Below are positions 8,993-18,562 of a stretch of DNA of 64,000 bases, in pieces. Location: contig NZ_JACIEJ010000006.1 in assembly GCF_014196795.1 (NCBI RefSeq), positions 124,001-188,000 of the forward strand, in the 5' to 3' direction. Origin of the DNA: Sagittula marina (GTDB taxonomy: Bacteria; Pseudomonadota; Alphaproteobacteria; Rhodobacterales; Rhodobacteraceae). The translations under genes were made by a program, and so were the position numbers. Each line of letters begins with the position of its first letter. The first letter of the stretch is position 1. Below the pieces are notes generated by a model. That model ran no database searches. It worked only from the letters and a program-made list of their open reading frames with translations, and was not told the DNA's origin.

Positions 8993-9702
8993 GCGAATGG
9001 GCGCTGAAACGATTCTGGAAAGATGCCACGGTGGAGCCGGTCGAGGATGGCTATGCCATCAAGCTCGACGGACGCGGGGTGAAGACCCCGGCCAAAACGC
9101 CACTGGTGGTGCCGACGACGGGCCTTGCGGAGGCGATTGCCGACGAGTGGCGCGCCCAGGAGGACAAGGTGAACCCGGCCCTGATGCCGTTTACCAGAAC
9201 CTCGAACTCTGCTCTGGACAAGGTGGCGACGCAGCACGCCGAAGTGGCAGAGATGCTGGCGGCCTATGGCGACAGTGACCTGTTGTGCTATCGCGCGGAC
9301 CGCCCGGCGGAACTGGTCGCGCGGCAGAACGCGGAGTGGGATCCGCTGCTCGAATGGGCGGCAGAGGCTTTTGATGCACGGCTGACCGCGCAGCCCGGCG
9401 TCATGTATCAGGCGCAGGATAAGGCGGCGCTGGACCGGCTTTCACAACATGTTCATGGGCAGAGCGCATTTGAGCTCGCAGCCTTTCACGATCTCGTGGC
9501 GATGTCGGGGTCGCTGGTGCTGGCGCTCGCCGTGGTGCATGGTGCACGTGACCCGGAGACCGCCTGGACCCTGTCACGGCTGGACGAAACCTGGAACGAG
9601 GAACAGTGGGGCGTTGACGAAGATGCCGCTGCAACCGCAGCGATCAAGCGCGGAGAGTTTCTGCACGCGGCGCGCTACCACGCGCTGGCGACCGGGGCCT
9701 GA
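8989..9702 (+). CDS. ATP12-family F1 ATPase assembly chaperone
   Basis: ATP12 is known from mitochondria to bind free alpha subunits during F1 assembly; alphaproteobacteria carry the same family. The 237-residue product has the family start LKRFWKDATVE, LDGRGVKTPAKTPLVVPT, then AIADEWRAQ and the TRTSNSALDKV stretch, followed by SDLLCYRADRPAELVARQ, which is highly characteristic. It overlaps the HAD gene by four bases. The F1 genes are not in the window. Its function in bacteria is inferred from homology. Confidence 0.92.
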   Translation: MSEWALKRFWKDATVEPVEDGYAIKLDGRGVKTPAKTPLVVPTTGLAEAIADEWRAQEDKVNPALMPFTRTSNSALDKVATQHAEVAEMLAAYGDSDLLCYRADRPAELVARQNAEWDPLLEWAAEAFDARLTAQPGVMYQAQDKAALDRLSQHVHGQSAFELAAFHDLVAMSGSLVLALAVVHGARDPETAWTLSRLDETWNEEQWGVDEDAAATAAIKRGEFLHAARYHALATGA

Positions 9703-9871
9703 CGTCGGTTGCGCCTGGGGTAAGGGTGATCCTGCCTTGACCTCTTGGCTGTAATCCGCCCAAACTGCGGGCGTTCCAAATAGGTTGGACGGTCACCCGT
9801 CCGTGCGGACAAGGCACTGGCCCGCTGGCCAGTTCCAGTGTGATCGGGCACGACCATGATGAGAGGACGGC

Positions 9872-10882
9872 ATGTACAGGACTTTTTGCGCCGGCGCGCT
9901 GATGCTGGCCGCAACCACCGCGATGGGCGGCACGCTCGAGGACGTCAAGGCCCGAGGCAGCCTGAATTGCGGCGTGAACACTGGCCTGGTTGGCTTTGCC
10001 TCCAAGGACAGCAACGACAATTGGCATGGCTTTGATGTGGGGCTGTGCAGGGCTGTTGCGGCTGCCATTCTGGGCGACCCCTCTGCCGTGACCTTTCACG
10101 AGACCACAGCCGCCAGCCGTTATCGTGCGCTGAACGCCGGTGAAATTGATGTCCTTGTGCGCAATACCACCTGGAGTTTTTCCAGCGACGTGGACCTGAA
10201 AGTCGATTTCGCAGGGATCAATTATTACGACGGTCAGGCGTTCATGGTCCCCAAGGCGCTGGGTCTGTCCTCGGCACGCGAGTTGGATGGCCGGAAAATC
10301 TGTGTGCAGGCGGAAACCACCAGCGCGCAGAACGTGGATGAGTATTTCAACCGCTACGAGATGACCTACGAGGCGGTGCCGGTGGATGGCACGGCGGAGG
10401 CGCAGACGCTGTACCTGGAGGGCGTCTGCGACGTCTACAGCTCCGACGCGTCACAACTGGCCGCGATCCGGGCGACGTTCGCTGCGCCGTCAGACCATGT
10501 GTTGCTGGAAGACATCATCTCCAAGGAGCCGCTGGGCCCGGTTGTGCGCCACGGCGATGACGATTGGACGGATCTGGTGCGCTGGGTGCTGAATGCGCTG
10601 ATCGCGGCCGAAGAGCTTGGCGTGACCTCTGCCAATATCGACGAGCTGCGCGCGAAAGGCACCAGCACGCCAGAGATCAACCGGCTTCTGGGGCTGGATG
10701 GTCTGATTGGGGAGATGATGCGGCTGGACCCGGAATGGGCCGTGCGCGCGATCAAGGCGGGCGGCAACTACGGTGAATTGTTCGCGCGCCACATCGGGAC
10801 CAACACGCCGATTGGCCTGTCGCGGGGGCTGAACCTGCAGTGGACCGAGGGCGGGCTGCTCTACAGCCCACCGTTCCGCTAA
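9872..10882 (+). CDS. General L-amino acid ABC transporter substrate-binding protein (AapJ/BztA-like)
   Basis: A periplasmic type II solute-binding protein of 336 residues with a signal peptide (residues 1-19, cleavage near AMGG-T). Family motifs include LEDVKARGSLNCGVNTGLVGFA, WHGFDVGLCRAVAAAILGD, EIDVLVRNTTW and GICVQAETT-like sequence around residue 145, then the C-terminal NLQWTEGGLLYSPPFR, which is diagnostic for AapJ/BztA. No permease or ATPase genes follow: the next gene is convergent and overlaps it by four bases. It is therefore a solitary binding protein that must share membrane components encoded elsewhere. Confidence 0.92.
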   Translation: MYRTFCAGALMLAATTAMGGTLEDVKARGSLNCGVNTGLVGFASKDSNDNWHGFDVGLCRAVAAAILGDPSAVTFHETTAASRYRALNAGEIDVLVRNTTWSFSSDVDLKVDFAGINYYDGQAFMVPKALGLSSARELDGRKICVQAETTSAQNVDEYFNRYEMTYEAVPVDGTAEAQTLYLEGVCDVYSSDASQLAAIRATFAAPSDHVLLEDIISKEPLGPVVRHGDDDWTDLVRWVLNALIAAEELGVTSANIDELRAKGTSTPEINRLLGLDGLIGEMMRLDPEWAVRAIKAGGNYGELFARHIGTNTPIGLSRGLNLQWTEGGLLYSPPFR

Positions 10883-11367
10883 TCGGTCAGGTCGCGTCCC
10901 ACGGCAAACCCGAGGGGCGCGCCGCTGCCGGGCAAAAGATCTTCCCACTTTTCGATATCAAACTCTGCCACCAGCGTCGCGCAGGTGGGATAGTCGTCGA
11001 ATCGCTCATGCTCGGGCTCTTGCGAGACCAGCATATGCGCGCATTGGCCAACGCCCGGATTGTGTCCAAGCATCAGGACGCAGTCGCCAGAGGCGCCACG
11101 GAGCGCGCTCAGCATGGTCTGTGAATCAGCAAGGTAAAGCGACTTGCGGTAGGTGGTCGGGGCCTTCAACGCCAGCAGATCCAGCGTCTCACGCGTGCGC
11201 GTGGCGCTTGAGCACAGGATCTCATCCGGCATATGGCCCATGTCGCGCAGCCACTGGCCCATCGCCTCGGCAGAGCGTCGCCCGCGTCCGTTCAGCGGCC
11301 GGTTCGCGTCGGCGGTGCCCGCGGACCAGTCAGACTTGGCATGGCGCATCAGGATCAGTCGTTTCAT
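10879..11367 (-). CDS. SixA-family histidine phosphatase
   Basis: A 162-residue member of the phosphoglycerate-mutase-like histidine phosphatase superfamily. The catalytic LMRHAKSDW carries the phospho-accepting His (residue 9) with the RHG-type arginine, and the second catalytic His lies in MLGHNPGV. E. coli SixA dephosphorylates histidine phosphotransfer proteins, but the alphaproteobacterial substrates are unknown. Its ATG overlaps the stop of the ferredoxin-like gene (ATGA), so it is the last gene of the yihA/argB-side minus-strand run. Confidence 0.9.
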   Translation of the reverse strand: MKRLILMRHAKSDWSAGTADANRPLNGRGRRSAEAMGQWLRDMGHMPDEILCSSATRTRETLDLLALKAPTTYRKSLYLADSQTMLSALRGASGDCVLMLGHNPGVGQCAHMLVSQEPEHERFDDYPTCATLVAEFDIEKWEDLLPGSGAPLGFAVGRDLTD

Positions 11368-12038
11368 ACGGGATAATGTCTCATGAAGGATGCCATGTGA
11401 AAAGCTGACTGCGCGGGGTCACGGCTGAAAGAGGTGGAAGGGGATGATGTGACCGGACAGGCGCGGCGCACCAGGCAGCCTGCGCGACAGTCGCTGCCGT
11501 CCGGACTGGCCACATGCGCCTGGCAGAGCGGCACATCGTAGTCCTGGCCGGGCTTGAGTGCGCCGACCGGGCACGCCGTGGTGCAGGGGGCTGCACATGC
11601 GTCGCAGGGACGCGGTGCCGGCGATGGCAGATCGAGGCGCTCGGTCAGGGCGATCGCACCACGAAAGCTGACGAACAATCCGGCGGTTTCATGCACCAGC
11701 AGGCCAACCGGGGAGGGCAGGCAGGCCCCGGTCGCCTGTGCCCAAGCGATAAACGGCGGGTAGGGCGGCCCGTCGGAGGGGAACAGCGCGCGACCGCCCA
11801 AGTCCTGTGCCACCGCCCAAAGGACGCGCTTTGACCAGCGATCCATCGGATCGTCTGCCCCGTCACTGTATTCCGGCGCGGCGGTGAAAACTTGCCAGAA
11901 ACGCGGCTCATCCGGCCCGATCATCAGAATGGTGCCGGTGCCCTTTGGCGCACCGTCCAGCGGACCGGGATGGAAGGCCCCGCGCACGGCCAAAGCCTGC
12001 GCGCGGACCATGGTGTCCACCGCCTGAAGGCTGGTCAC
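11364..12038 (-). CDS. Ferredoxin-like 4Fe-4S protein
   Basis: A 224-residue protein whose C-terminal third is Cys-rich: [17 protein letters not shown] resembles a bacterial 2[4Fe-4S] ferredoxin motif of the kind in epoxyqueuosine reductase, and later Cys residues (CQAH, CRAGC, CPV) could supply a second cluster. The N-terminal region (about residues 30-140) has no obvious catalytic motif. It lacks the full length (about 350) and corrinoid-binding part of QueG, so calling it QueG is not justified. It overlaps both argB and sixA by four bases, indicating one operon. Confidence 0.7.
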   Translation of the reverse strand: MTSLQAVDTMVRAQALAVRGAFHPGPLDGAPKGTGTILMIGPDEPRFWQVFTAAPEYSDGADDPMDRWSKRVLWAVAQDLGGRALFPSDGPPYPPFIAWAQATGACLPSPVGLLVHETAGLFVSFRGAIALTERLDLPSPAPRPCDACAAPCTTACPVGALKPGQDYDVPLCQAHVASPDGSDCRAGCLVRRACPVTSSPSTSFSRDPAQSAFHMASFMRHYPV

Positions 12039-12925
12039 TTCTGGGTCAACGGGGGCAGTGCCTCGTCCCGGATCATCGAGCCGGAGCCGTGCTCCGTGAA
12101 CAGTTCCAGCAAGCAGGCATTGGACACGCGGCCGTCGACGATGACCACGGCCCGCACCCCTTCCTGAAGAGCTTTGAGCGCGGTCTCGGTCTTGGGAATC
12201 ATGCCCCCCGCGATGATGCCCTCGTCGGTCAGGCGTCGAATGTCCGCGGGGCTGAGCTCTGTCATCACCTCGCCCTCCGCGTTCTTGACGCCGGCGACAT
12301 CGGTGAGCAGCAGCAGGCGGTCGGCCTTCAGCGCGCCCGCGATGGCGCCGGCAGCGGTGTCACCGTTGACGTTGAACGTTTCCAGAGGGTCCATCCCCGT
12401 TGCGACAGGGGCGACGACGGGGATGATCCCGGCGTTGAACAGATCGCGCAGCACCTGCACGTTCATTTCGATCGGGCGGCCGACGAAGCCCAGTTCCGGA
12501 TCGTCCGCCTCGCAGACCATCAGGTCGTCATCCTTGCCGGACAGACCAACGGCGCGGCCTCCCTCGTCCATGATCGCCTGAACGATTCGCTTGTTCACGA
12601 GGCCGGTCAGCACCATTTCCACCACTTCGACGGTGGCCTGATCGGTGACACGCTTGCCGCGCACGAAACGCGATTCGATGTTCAGTTTGGCGAGCATCTC
12701 GTTGATCATGGGGCCGCCACCGTGGACGACCACGGGATTCAGGCCGACCTGACGCATCAGCACGATGTCTCGGGCAAATTCCGCCATGGCATCGGCGTCG
12801 CCCATGGCGTTGCCGCCGAACTTCACCACCACGATGGCCCCGGAATAGCGCTGCAGATAGGGCAGGGCCTGGGACAGGGTGCGGGCGGTGGCTTTCCAGT
12901 CTTTGTTCATATTGCGCGGTCTCAT
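12035..12925 (-). CDS. argB: Acetylglutamate kinase
   Basis: Phosphorylates N-acetylglutamate in the second step of arginine synthesis. The 296-residue protein has [11 protein letters not shown] (phosphate-binding Lys/Gly), [13 protein letters not shown], the substrate loop [21 protein letters not shown] and [14 protein letters not shown]. The ATG at 12925 is chosen because GAGGAA lies seven bases upstream; a longer frame starting with TTG at 13000 runs into yihA. It overlaps the ferredoxin-like gene by ATGA and follows yihA by 58 bp. Confidence 0.97.
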   Translation of the reverse strand: MRPRNMNKDWKATARTLSQALPYLQRYSGAIVVVKFGGNAMGDADAMAEFARDIVLMRQVGLNPVVVHGGGPMINEMLAKLNIESRFVRGKRVTDQATVEVVEMVLTGLVNKRIVQAIMDEGGRAVGLSGKDDDLMVCEADDPELGFVGRPIEMNVQVLRDLFNAGIIPVVAPVATGMDPLETFNVNGDTAAGAIAGALKADRLLLLTDVAGVKNAEGEVMTELSPADIRRLTDEGIIAGGMIPKTETALKALQEGVRAVVIVDGRVSNACLLELFTEHGSGSMIRDEALPPLTQK

Positions 12926-12983
12926 CTGGTCTTCCTCGGACGGCTTCGGTTCAACATGCCCCGAAGCGGCGGTGACTTCCAGC

Positions 12984-13637
12984 CTAGTCGAGCCCGGCAA
13001 TGATCGCCCTGAGCGTCGGAATGCCGTCGCCCTTTTCCGAAGAGGTGACGACCATTTCAGGGTAGGCGGCGGGGTGCTTGTTCAGGGCGTCGCGCACCTG
13101 TTCGAGAATCTTGTCCTGATCCCACTTCTTGACCTTGTCCTGCTTGGTCATCACCACCTGGAACGGCACGGCGGAGCGGTCCAGCAAGGTCATGATTTCA
13201 TCGTCGACCTTCTTCACGCCGTGGCGAAAGTCGATGAGCACAAAGGCGCGTTTCAGAGTGGCGCGACCGGAAAGATACTGCTTCAACAGGCGCTGCCACT
13301 TTTCCACCACCGGCAGCGGGGCGTTGGCGAAGCCATAGCCGGGCAGGTCGACGAGGTATTTTTCAGGGCCGAGCGTGAAATAGTTGATTTCCTGCGTGCG
13401 GCCCGGCGTGTTCGAGGCGCGCGCCAGTCCCTTGCGACCCGTCAGGGCGTTGATGAGGCTGGATTTCCCAACGTTGGATCGCCCGGCAAAGCAGACCTCT
13501 GGCCGGTCATCTGGGGGCAGTCCGTCCATGGCGACGACGCCTTTGACGAAGTCGACCTCATGCCCGACGAACAATTTGCGCGCGGCCTCGCGTGCGGCGT
13601 CATCGGGATCGTCTGCGATGGGAAAGGGCAGCTTCAT
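12984..13637 (-). CDS. yihA: Ribosome biogenesis GTP-binding protein YihA/EngB
   Basis: An essential small GTPase needed for 50S assembly. The 217-residue protein shows G1 [10 protein letters not shown]2 region [10 protein letters not shown]3 DLPGYGFA and G4 TKQDKVK, and ends with a G5-like TSSEKGDGI. The gene order yidC-yihA-argB is typical of Rhodobacteraceae. A terminator-like hairpin separates it from yidC, so it may have its own promoter in the 104-bp gap. Confidence 0.96.
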   Translation of the reverse strand: MKLPFPIADDPDDAAREAARKLFVGHEVDFVKGVVAMDGLPPDDRPEVCFAGRSNVGKSSLINALTGRKGLARASNTPGRTQEINYFTLGPEKYLVDLPGYGFANAPLPVVEKWQRLLKQYLSGRATLKRAFVLIDFRHGVKKVDDEIMTLLDRSAVPFQVVMTKQDKVKKWDQDKILEQVRDALNKHPAAYPEMVVTSSEKGDGIPTLRAIIAGLD

Positions 13638-13689
13638 CTGGGCGTCTCCTGCGGTCGGAACTCGGTGTTCCGGAGCCTTCTATAAAACA

Positions 13690-13720
13690 ACCGCGGCCGT
13701 GAAACCATCACGACCGCGGT
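13690..13720 (-). terminator. Terminator downstream of yidC
   Basis: ACCGCGG followed by CGTGA pairs with TCACG and CCGCGGT around a short loop, with one unpaired or wobble position. Read on the minus strand it is followed by TTGTTTTAT, fitting a Rho-independent terminator at the end of the yidC transcript. Confidence 0.75.
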
Positions 13721-13741
13721 CCAATTGTGTCATCGGTGGGT

Positions 13742-15541
13742 TTACTTGGCCTTTTCGGCCTTCTTGCCCTTGATGTTGCCGAGGATGTCCGGCTTGTACC
13801 CGTGCTTGCGCATGATCAGGTACTGTTGGGTGAAGGTGATCACGTTGTTGGTGATCCAGTAGACCACCAGACCCGAGGCAAAGCCGCCGAGCATGAACAT
13901 GAACACCCACGGCATCCAGGCAAAGATCATCTGCTGGGCCGGATCGGCCGGGGCCGGGTTCAGCTTTTGCTGCAGGAACATGGACACGCCCAGCAGGATC
14001 GGCAACACGCCGATGAAGACCAGTGCCATGATCGACCCTGCCTCTGGCGCGGCCCAGGGGAGCGCACCGAACAGGTTGAAGATCGAGGTCGGGTCAGGCG
14101 CGCTGAGGTCGCGGAAGGGACCGAAGAAGTCCGCGTGACGCAGTTCCAGAGTGACGAAGATCACCTTGTAGAGCGAGAAGAAGATCGGGATCTGCAGCAG
14201 GATCGGCAGGCAGCCCGCAGCGGGGTTGACCTTCTTCTCCTTGTACAGCGCCATCATATCCTTTTGCAGCTTCTCGCGGTTGTCGCCTGCGCGTTCTTTC
14301 AGGGCTTCCATCTCTGGCTGGAGCTCTTTCATCCGCGCCATGGAGGCGTAGGATTTATAGGCCAGCGGGAAAAGCAGCGCCTTGAGCAGAACGGTCAGCG
14401 CGATGATCGCGACACCCATGTTGCCAATGGCGAGGTTCAGCCAGTGCAGCACAGCGAAAATCGGTTTGGTCAGGAAGAAGAACCAGCCCCAGTCGATGGA
14501 ATCGATGAACCGATCCACGCCCGCGGCCTGATACTCCTTGATGGTTTCCCATTCCTTGGCGCCGGCAAACAGCTGGGTGTTGACGTCGATGGTCTCTCCC
14601 GCAGCCAGTTCGCGCGTGGCGAGGACGGCTTCGGACTGGTAGATATCGCTGCGGGGATCGTATTTGACGACGGATTTGAACGGCTGGTCCGCACCCGGCA
14701 CCATCATGGCCATCCAATAGTGATCGGTGAAACCGACCCAACCAGTTTCGGTTACACGCTCCACGGTGGCGGGCGCGCCTTCGCCGGCAACGACGTCGAG
14801 ATCCGTCATGTTGCTGTATGTGGTCAGCTCCAGAATGCCGTCCGACATTTGCATCGCGCCTTCATGCAGCACGAAAAACTTCTTGCCGTCGGGTTCGCCA
14901 TGACGCGCCACGATTCCGTAGGGCGCAAGGCTGACGTCCGCGTCCGTGGGGTTTTCGACATTCTGGGAGACGGAGAACATGTAGTTCTCGTCGACAGAAA
15001 TCGCGCGGCGGAAAATGAGGCCCGCCGGGCTGTCCCAGCGCAATACCACCGGCGTGTCGACGGTCAGGGTTTCGCCGGATTCGACGCTCCATTCCGTATT
15101 GGCGCCGGGCACGTCTTCGGCTGTGAGACCGGCGCCGGGCGCCCAGCCGTAAAGCGCGTAATACGCCTTTTCAGACCCGACCTGTTTAAACATCTGCACG
15201 ATCTCGTCGCTGTCGAGCGAGACGGTGTAGTCCTTCAGGCGCAGATCATCGAGGCGACCGCCCACAAGGGAGATGCTGCCTTCGAGCCGCGGCGTGTCGA
15301 GTTGCAGACGCGGGGCGTCGGCGGCGGCGGTTGCCTGATCGCTCGGCGCATCGACGGGGGTCGCGCCCGGCGCTGACGTCGGCGCGGTTGCGACACCATC
15401 GGTGGTGACGGTTTCCGTGACCGCAGCGGGATCGTTGGGATCCTCAACTGGCTCTGGCGGTTGGAAGAAGACGAACCAAACCAGCATCACGGCAAAACTG
15501 AGCACCGTCGCCAGCAGTAGGTTCTTGTTCTGTTCGTCCAT
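13742..15541 (-). CDS. yidC: Membrane protein insertase YidC
   Basis: Inserts and folds inner-membrane proteins, alone or with SecYEG. The 599-residue length and layout are those of Gram-negative YidC: N-terminal membrane anchor (NLLLATVLSFAVMLVWFVFF), a Pro/Ala/Thr-rich spacer, a large periplasmic beta-domain (about residues 75-340), then the conserved five-helix core. In the core, AYKSYASMARMKELQPEM and the cytoplasmic hairpin lead to AGCLPILLQIPIFFSLYKV, and the tail is Lys-rich. It belongs to the rpmH-rnpA-yidD block but is separated from yidD by ttcA and a GGDEF-EAL gene. Confidence 0.98.
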   Translation of the reverse strand: MDEQNKNLLLATVLSFAVMLVWFVFFQPPEPVEDPNDPAAVTETVTTDGVATAPTSAPGATPVDAPSDQATAAADAPRLQLDTPRLEGSISLVGGRLDDLRLKDYTVSLDSDEIVQMFKQVGSEKAYYALYGWAPGAGLTAEDVPGANTEWSVESGETLTVDTPVVLRWDSPAGLIFRRAISVDENYMFSVSQNVENPTDADVSLAPYGIVARHGEPDGKKFFVLHEGAMQMSDGILELTTYSNMTDLDVVAGEGAPATVERVTETGWVGFTDHYWMAMMVPGADQPFKSVVKYDPRSDIYQSEAVLATRELAAGETIDVNTQLFAGAKEWETIKEYQAAGVDRFIDSIDWGWFFFLTKPIFAVLHWLNLAIGNMGVAIIALTVLLKALLFPLAYKSYASMARMKELQPEMEALKERAGDNREKLQKDMMALYKEKKVNPAAGCLPILLQIPIFFSLYKVIFVTLELRHADFFGPFRDLSAPDPTSIFNLFGALPWAAPEAGSIMALVFIGVLPILLGVSMFLQQKLNPAPADPAQQMIFAWMPWVFMFMLGGFASGLVVYWITNNVITFTQQYLIMRKHGYKPDILGNIKGKKAEKAK

Positions 15542-15752
15542 CGGGGGGGCCTGCCTTTCCGTTTGAAAGTCCCGGTGGGTTCAAACCCCCCAAGCCTCAA
15601 AGGTCAAGCATATTTCCGTTACATAAAGGTGATGTGTCTTTCCGCCTGCAATTCTAATGGGTATTTGGCGTAGCAGAGCCGGAAGCGGAGGTTGCCATCG
15701 CCTTTTAGGCGAGCGCGGTTTGATCTGTTGTCTGGATTTCGGGAAGGGGTTG

Positions 15753-17300
15753 TCAGCCAGAACTCCGTCCCAGGTTCTGCGCCTCGGCAATGCGGCTGGC
15801 GTGCTGATTGCCCCAGTCGACCATTTGATCCGCAGGCATTGGCCGGGCGATGCCAAAACCCTGGACGTGGTCGCATCCGAGTTGTGCCAGAAGGGCGTGC
15901 TCCCCGACGCTTTCGACGCCCTCGGCCAAGGTTTCCAGTCCGAGACGATCCGCCATGCCCAAAACGGCGGCGAGCATGCGGTGCTGTTCCTCGTCCCGGT
16001 CGACGCGGGTCACAAAGCTGCGGTCGATTTTCAGGCGGTGTACCTTGAAACGGCGCAATGAGGTAATGGACGCATGACCTGTGCCAAAGTCATCCAGATC
16101 AATGTGGCAGCCGAGTTTGCTGAGTTCGACAATGTTGCGGGCAACGATGCCTTCCGGTGATCCGGCAATCACTGTTTCCAGAACTTCGATGCCAAGTCGC
16201 TGTGGCGTCAATCCGAAACGATCCAGCTCCCACTGAATGCGTTCGACGAGACGAGGGGCGCGCAATTCGGAATCAGAGAAATTCACGCTGACACGCGGAA
16301 CATCCAGCCCGGCGGCGTCCCAGCTGCGCAGCGCGGTGAGGGAGTGCTGCAGGATCACTTCGCTGAGCCGTTCCATGCGGCCGGCGTCCTCCAGCACGCG
16401 AAGGAACTGTGCAGGCGGGACAATGCCGCGGGTGGGGTGGATCCAACGGGCCAGCGCTTCGACGCCGCTGATGCGGCCGGTAGAGGTGCAGATCTGCGGT
16501 TGAAACCAAGGCTGTATCTGGCCGTTGTCCAGCGCGCGGTCCACTTCGGCCTTTAGGCTTTTCTGTTCAGTGTGAGCCATGCGCATGTGCTCTGACCAGG
16601 CGCGTATTGCGGAGGGGCCGTTTGCTACCGCCTCTGCCAAGGCCACATTGGTCGCCTCCAAAAGCTCTTTGCCAGTTGCGGCGCGGTTCAGCCGAGGACT
16701 GCCGCAGAAGCCGACGGACGCTGAGAGGTAGCGCATGGCATTCTCGACGGAGGCGGGTTCCTCAACCGCGCCTTGCAGCCGCGAGGCAAGTTGCAAAAGC
16801 GGCTCCAGTTCCATGCGCAGGGAGGGCCCTAAAAGAATCAAGAAGCGCCGTTCGCCGATACGAAGCACCTTGTCATCGCGCCGGAGGATGTTGATCAGCC
16901 GGGACAAGGACAGATCCCGCAGCGCCTCCACCGTGCTTTCCCCGGACAGTTGCGCTGCTTCGTCCAGACCGTCGATGTCCACAATGATGCAAGCGGTCGC
17001 GAGATTGGCGGCCTGCGCGCGGTCGAGTGCCTGCTGCGCCAGCGCCTCTGCCTCGGCTTTGCCAATCACGCCGGACGTGGCATTGCGCCTGCCGTCATCT
17101 GTTTCCTGATTGGGCGCCCGGCTGGTGAGCAAGTATAGAAACGGCGCACCAAGGGCTGTGAAGATCAAAAACGCCTCTCCGCCCGTCCAAAAGGCGGTCA
17201 ATGCAGCTGCGGGGAGGAACGCCAGGGCCTGCGGGCCATATAGCCCCCGTCGCAGGATCGTGCGGACCTTGCTGACATTCTGCTCGATCAACGCTTTCAT
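15753..17300 (-). CDS. GGDEF-EAL protein, probable c-di-GMP phosphodiesterase
   Basis: A 515-residue membrane protein with two N-terminal hydrophobic segments (residues 20-65), a GGDEF-like domain (about 85-235) and an EAL domain (about 250-505). The GGDEF site is degenerate: the expected GGDEF stretch reads GERRF, so cyclase activity is unlikely. The EAL domain keeps GVEALARW (metal-binding Glu), NFSDSEL, the IDLDDFGTGHAS loop, LKIDRSFV and LAEGVES with its catalytic Glu, so it is predicted to hydrolyse c-di-GMP. It lies 67 bp after ttcA and upstream of yidC. It could influence the adhesin locus at 46-56 kb, but that is only inference. Confidence 0.88.
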   Translation of the reverse strand: MKALIEQNVSKVRTILRRGLYGPQALAFLPAAALTAFWTGGEAFLIFTALGAPFLYLLTSRAPNQETDDGRRNATSGVIGKAEAEALAQQALDRAQAANLATACIIVDIDGLDEAAQLSGESTVEALRDLSLSRLINILRRDDKVLRIGERRFLILLGPSLRMELEPLLQLASRLQGAVEEPASVENAMRYLSASVGFCGSPRLNRAATGKELLEATNVALAEAVANGPSAIRAWSEHMRMAHTEQKSLKAEVDRALDNGQIQPWFQPQICTSTGRISGVEALARWIHPTRGIVPPAQFLRVLEDAGRMERLSEVILQHSLTALRSWDAAGLDVPRVSVNFSDSELRAPRLVERIQWELDRFGLTPQRLGIEVLETVIAGSPEGIVARNIVELSKLGCHIDLDDFGTGHASITSLRRFKVHRLKIDRSFVTRVDRDEEQHRMLAAVLGMADRLGLETLAEGVESVGEHALLAQLGCDHVQGFGIARPMPADQMVDWGNQHASRIAEAQNLGRSSG

Positions 17301-17367
17301 CGCGTGCCCTTCCCTCGTTCGAAAAAGACACTAGGGGAAGGGGGTAACTTGCTTATTAACTCGACAG

Positions 17368-18216
17368 TTAGTTTTTGTTCGAATTGCGTTCTTTCAGCTC
17401 AAGCCCCTGGAAGTCCCAGAGCTTGGGGTCGAGCAGGTGCGAGGGCCGCGCGTTCGTCAAAGCCCGGAACATCACCTGTCGCCGGCCGGGGGAGTTCTTT
17501 TCCCACTGGTCGAGGATCTGCTTGACCTGCTGGCGTTGCAGCCCGTCCTGAGTGCCGCACAGGTCGCAGGGAATAATCGGATAATTCAACGCGTTGGCGA
17601 ACTTCTCGCAGTCGGCCTCGGCAACATGGGCGAGGGGGCGATACAAAAAGAGGTCGCCCTCTTCGTTGACCAGCTTCGGCGGCATGGTCGCGAGGCGGCC
17701 GCCGTGGAAGAGGTTCATGAAGAACGTCTCGAGAATATCGTCGCGGTGATGACCCAGGACAACGGCTGAGCAGCCTTCTTCGCGGGCGATCCGGTAGAGG
17801 TGACCGCGGCGAAGGCGCGAGCAGAGCGCGCAGTAGGTCCGCCCGGCGGGAACCTTGTCGGTGACGATGGAGTAGGTGTCCTGGTATTCGATGCGATGTG
17901 GGACGCCCATTTTCTCGAGGAACTCGGGAAGAACCGTCGCCGGAAATCCCGGTTGGCCCTGATCGAGGTTGCAGGCCAGAAGGTCCACGGGCAAGAGGCC
18001 GCGCCACTTCAATTCGACAAGAATTGCGAGCAGCGTGTAGCTGTCTTTGCCGCCTGACAAGCACACAAGCCAGCGCGCGTTGTCGCCCTCCACCATGCCG
18101 TATTGTTCCACGGCTTCGCGAACGTTGCGAACGATCCGCTTGCGCAGTTTTCGGAATTCCGTCGTCCGCGGAGCGCCTTGGAAGAGGGGGTGAATGTCAT
18201 CAAGATCATCGGTCAT
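17368..18216 (-). CDS. ttcA: tRNA 2-thiocytidine(32) synthetase TtcA
   Basis: Thiolates cytidine 32 of certain tRNAs using ATP and a 4Fe-4S cluster. The 282-residue product has the PP-loop [11 protein letters not shown], the cluster-binding CALC pair inside [33 protein letters not shown] and a second pair CDLCGTQ. I chose ATG at 18216 ([12 protein letters not shown]) because the family starts just before HPLF; an upstream in-frame start adds 18 unrelated residues. It is placed between yidD and the EAL gene. Confidence 0.95.
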   Translation of the reverse strand: MTDDLDDIHPLFQGAPRTTEFRKLRKRIVRNVREAVEQYGMVEGDNARWLVCLSGGKDSYTLLAILVELKWRGLLPVDLLACNLDQGQPGFPATVLPEFLEKMGVPHRIEYQDTYSIVTDKVPAGRTYCALCSRLRRGHLYRIAREEGCSAVVLGHHRDDILETFFMNLFHGGRLATMPPKLVNEEGDLFLYRPLAHVAEADCEKFANALNYPIIPCDLCGTQDGLQRQQVKQILDQWEKNSPGRRQVMFRALTNARPSHLLDPKLWDFQGLELKERNSNKN

Positions 18217-18340
18217 GAGCGACGCTATACGGCAGAGTCTTCGCGGGCGGAAACCCCTTCTCGACCACATGTTCCGTCAGAGCCAAAAATGTCTCGGATG
18301 ACGTGGCTGCGTTGGTTGGTCTCGTCCTGCAGCTCGGTGC

Positions 18341-18562
18341 TCAGTCCGGGACGTTGTCGATGCCGGAGCTGCCCCACGGATGGCAACGCCCGATGCGACG
18401 GGCGGCGAGCCAGCTGCCTTTGAGAGCGCCATGTTTTTCCAGGGCTTCCATGGCGTAGGCAGAACAGGTTGGATGGAAGCGGCAGCCGTGGCCAACCCAT
18501 GGAGAAGCGACCAATCGGTAGGCGCGCACGGGCAAAGAGACGACCCAGGCGAAGGGGGTCAT
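18341..18562 (-). CDS. yidD: Membrane protein insertion efficiency factor YidD
   Basis: A 73-residue amphipathic membrane-associated protein that helps YidC-dependent insertion. It has the family core YRLVASPWVGHGCRFHPTCS, then AYAMEALEKHGALKGSWLA and RRIGRCHPWG, with the three conserved Cys residues. ATG at 18562 overlaps the rnpA stop by ATGA; the long in-frame extension upstream is inside rnpA and not used. The order rpmH-rnpA-yidD is conserved widely. Confidence 0.95.
   Translation of the reverse strand: MTPFAWVVSLPVRAYRLVASPWVGHGCRFHPTCSAYAMEALEKHGALKGSWLAARRIGRCHPWGSSGIDNVPD

Noticed and set aside
11364-12038. Epoxyqueuosine reductase QueG
   Set aside because: The Cys motif is similar, but the protein is too short and lacks the corrinoid-binding region, so only a ferredoxin-like call is justified.
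15542-15752. tRNA-like segment with GGGTTCAAACCCC upstream of yidC
   Set aside because: It resembles a T arm, but no acceptor, D or anticodon arms can be built around it on either strand.
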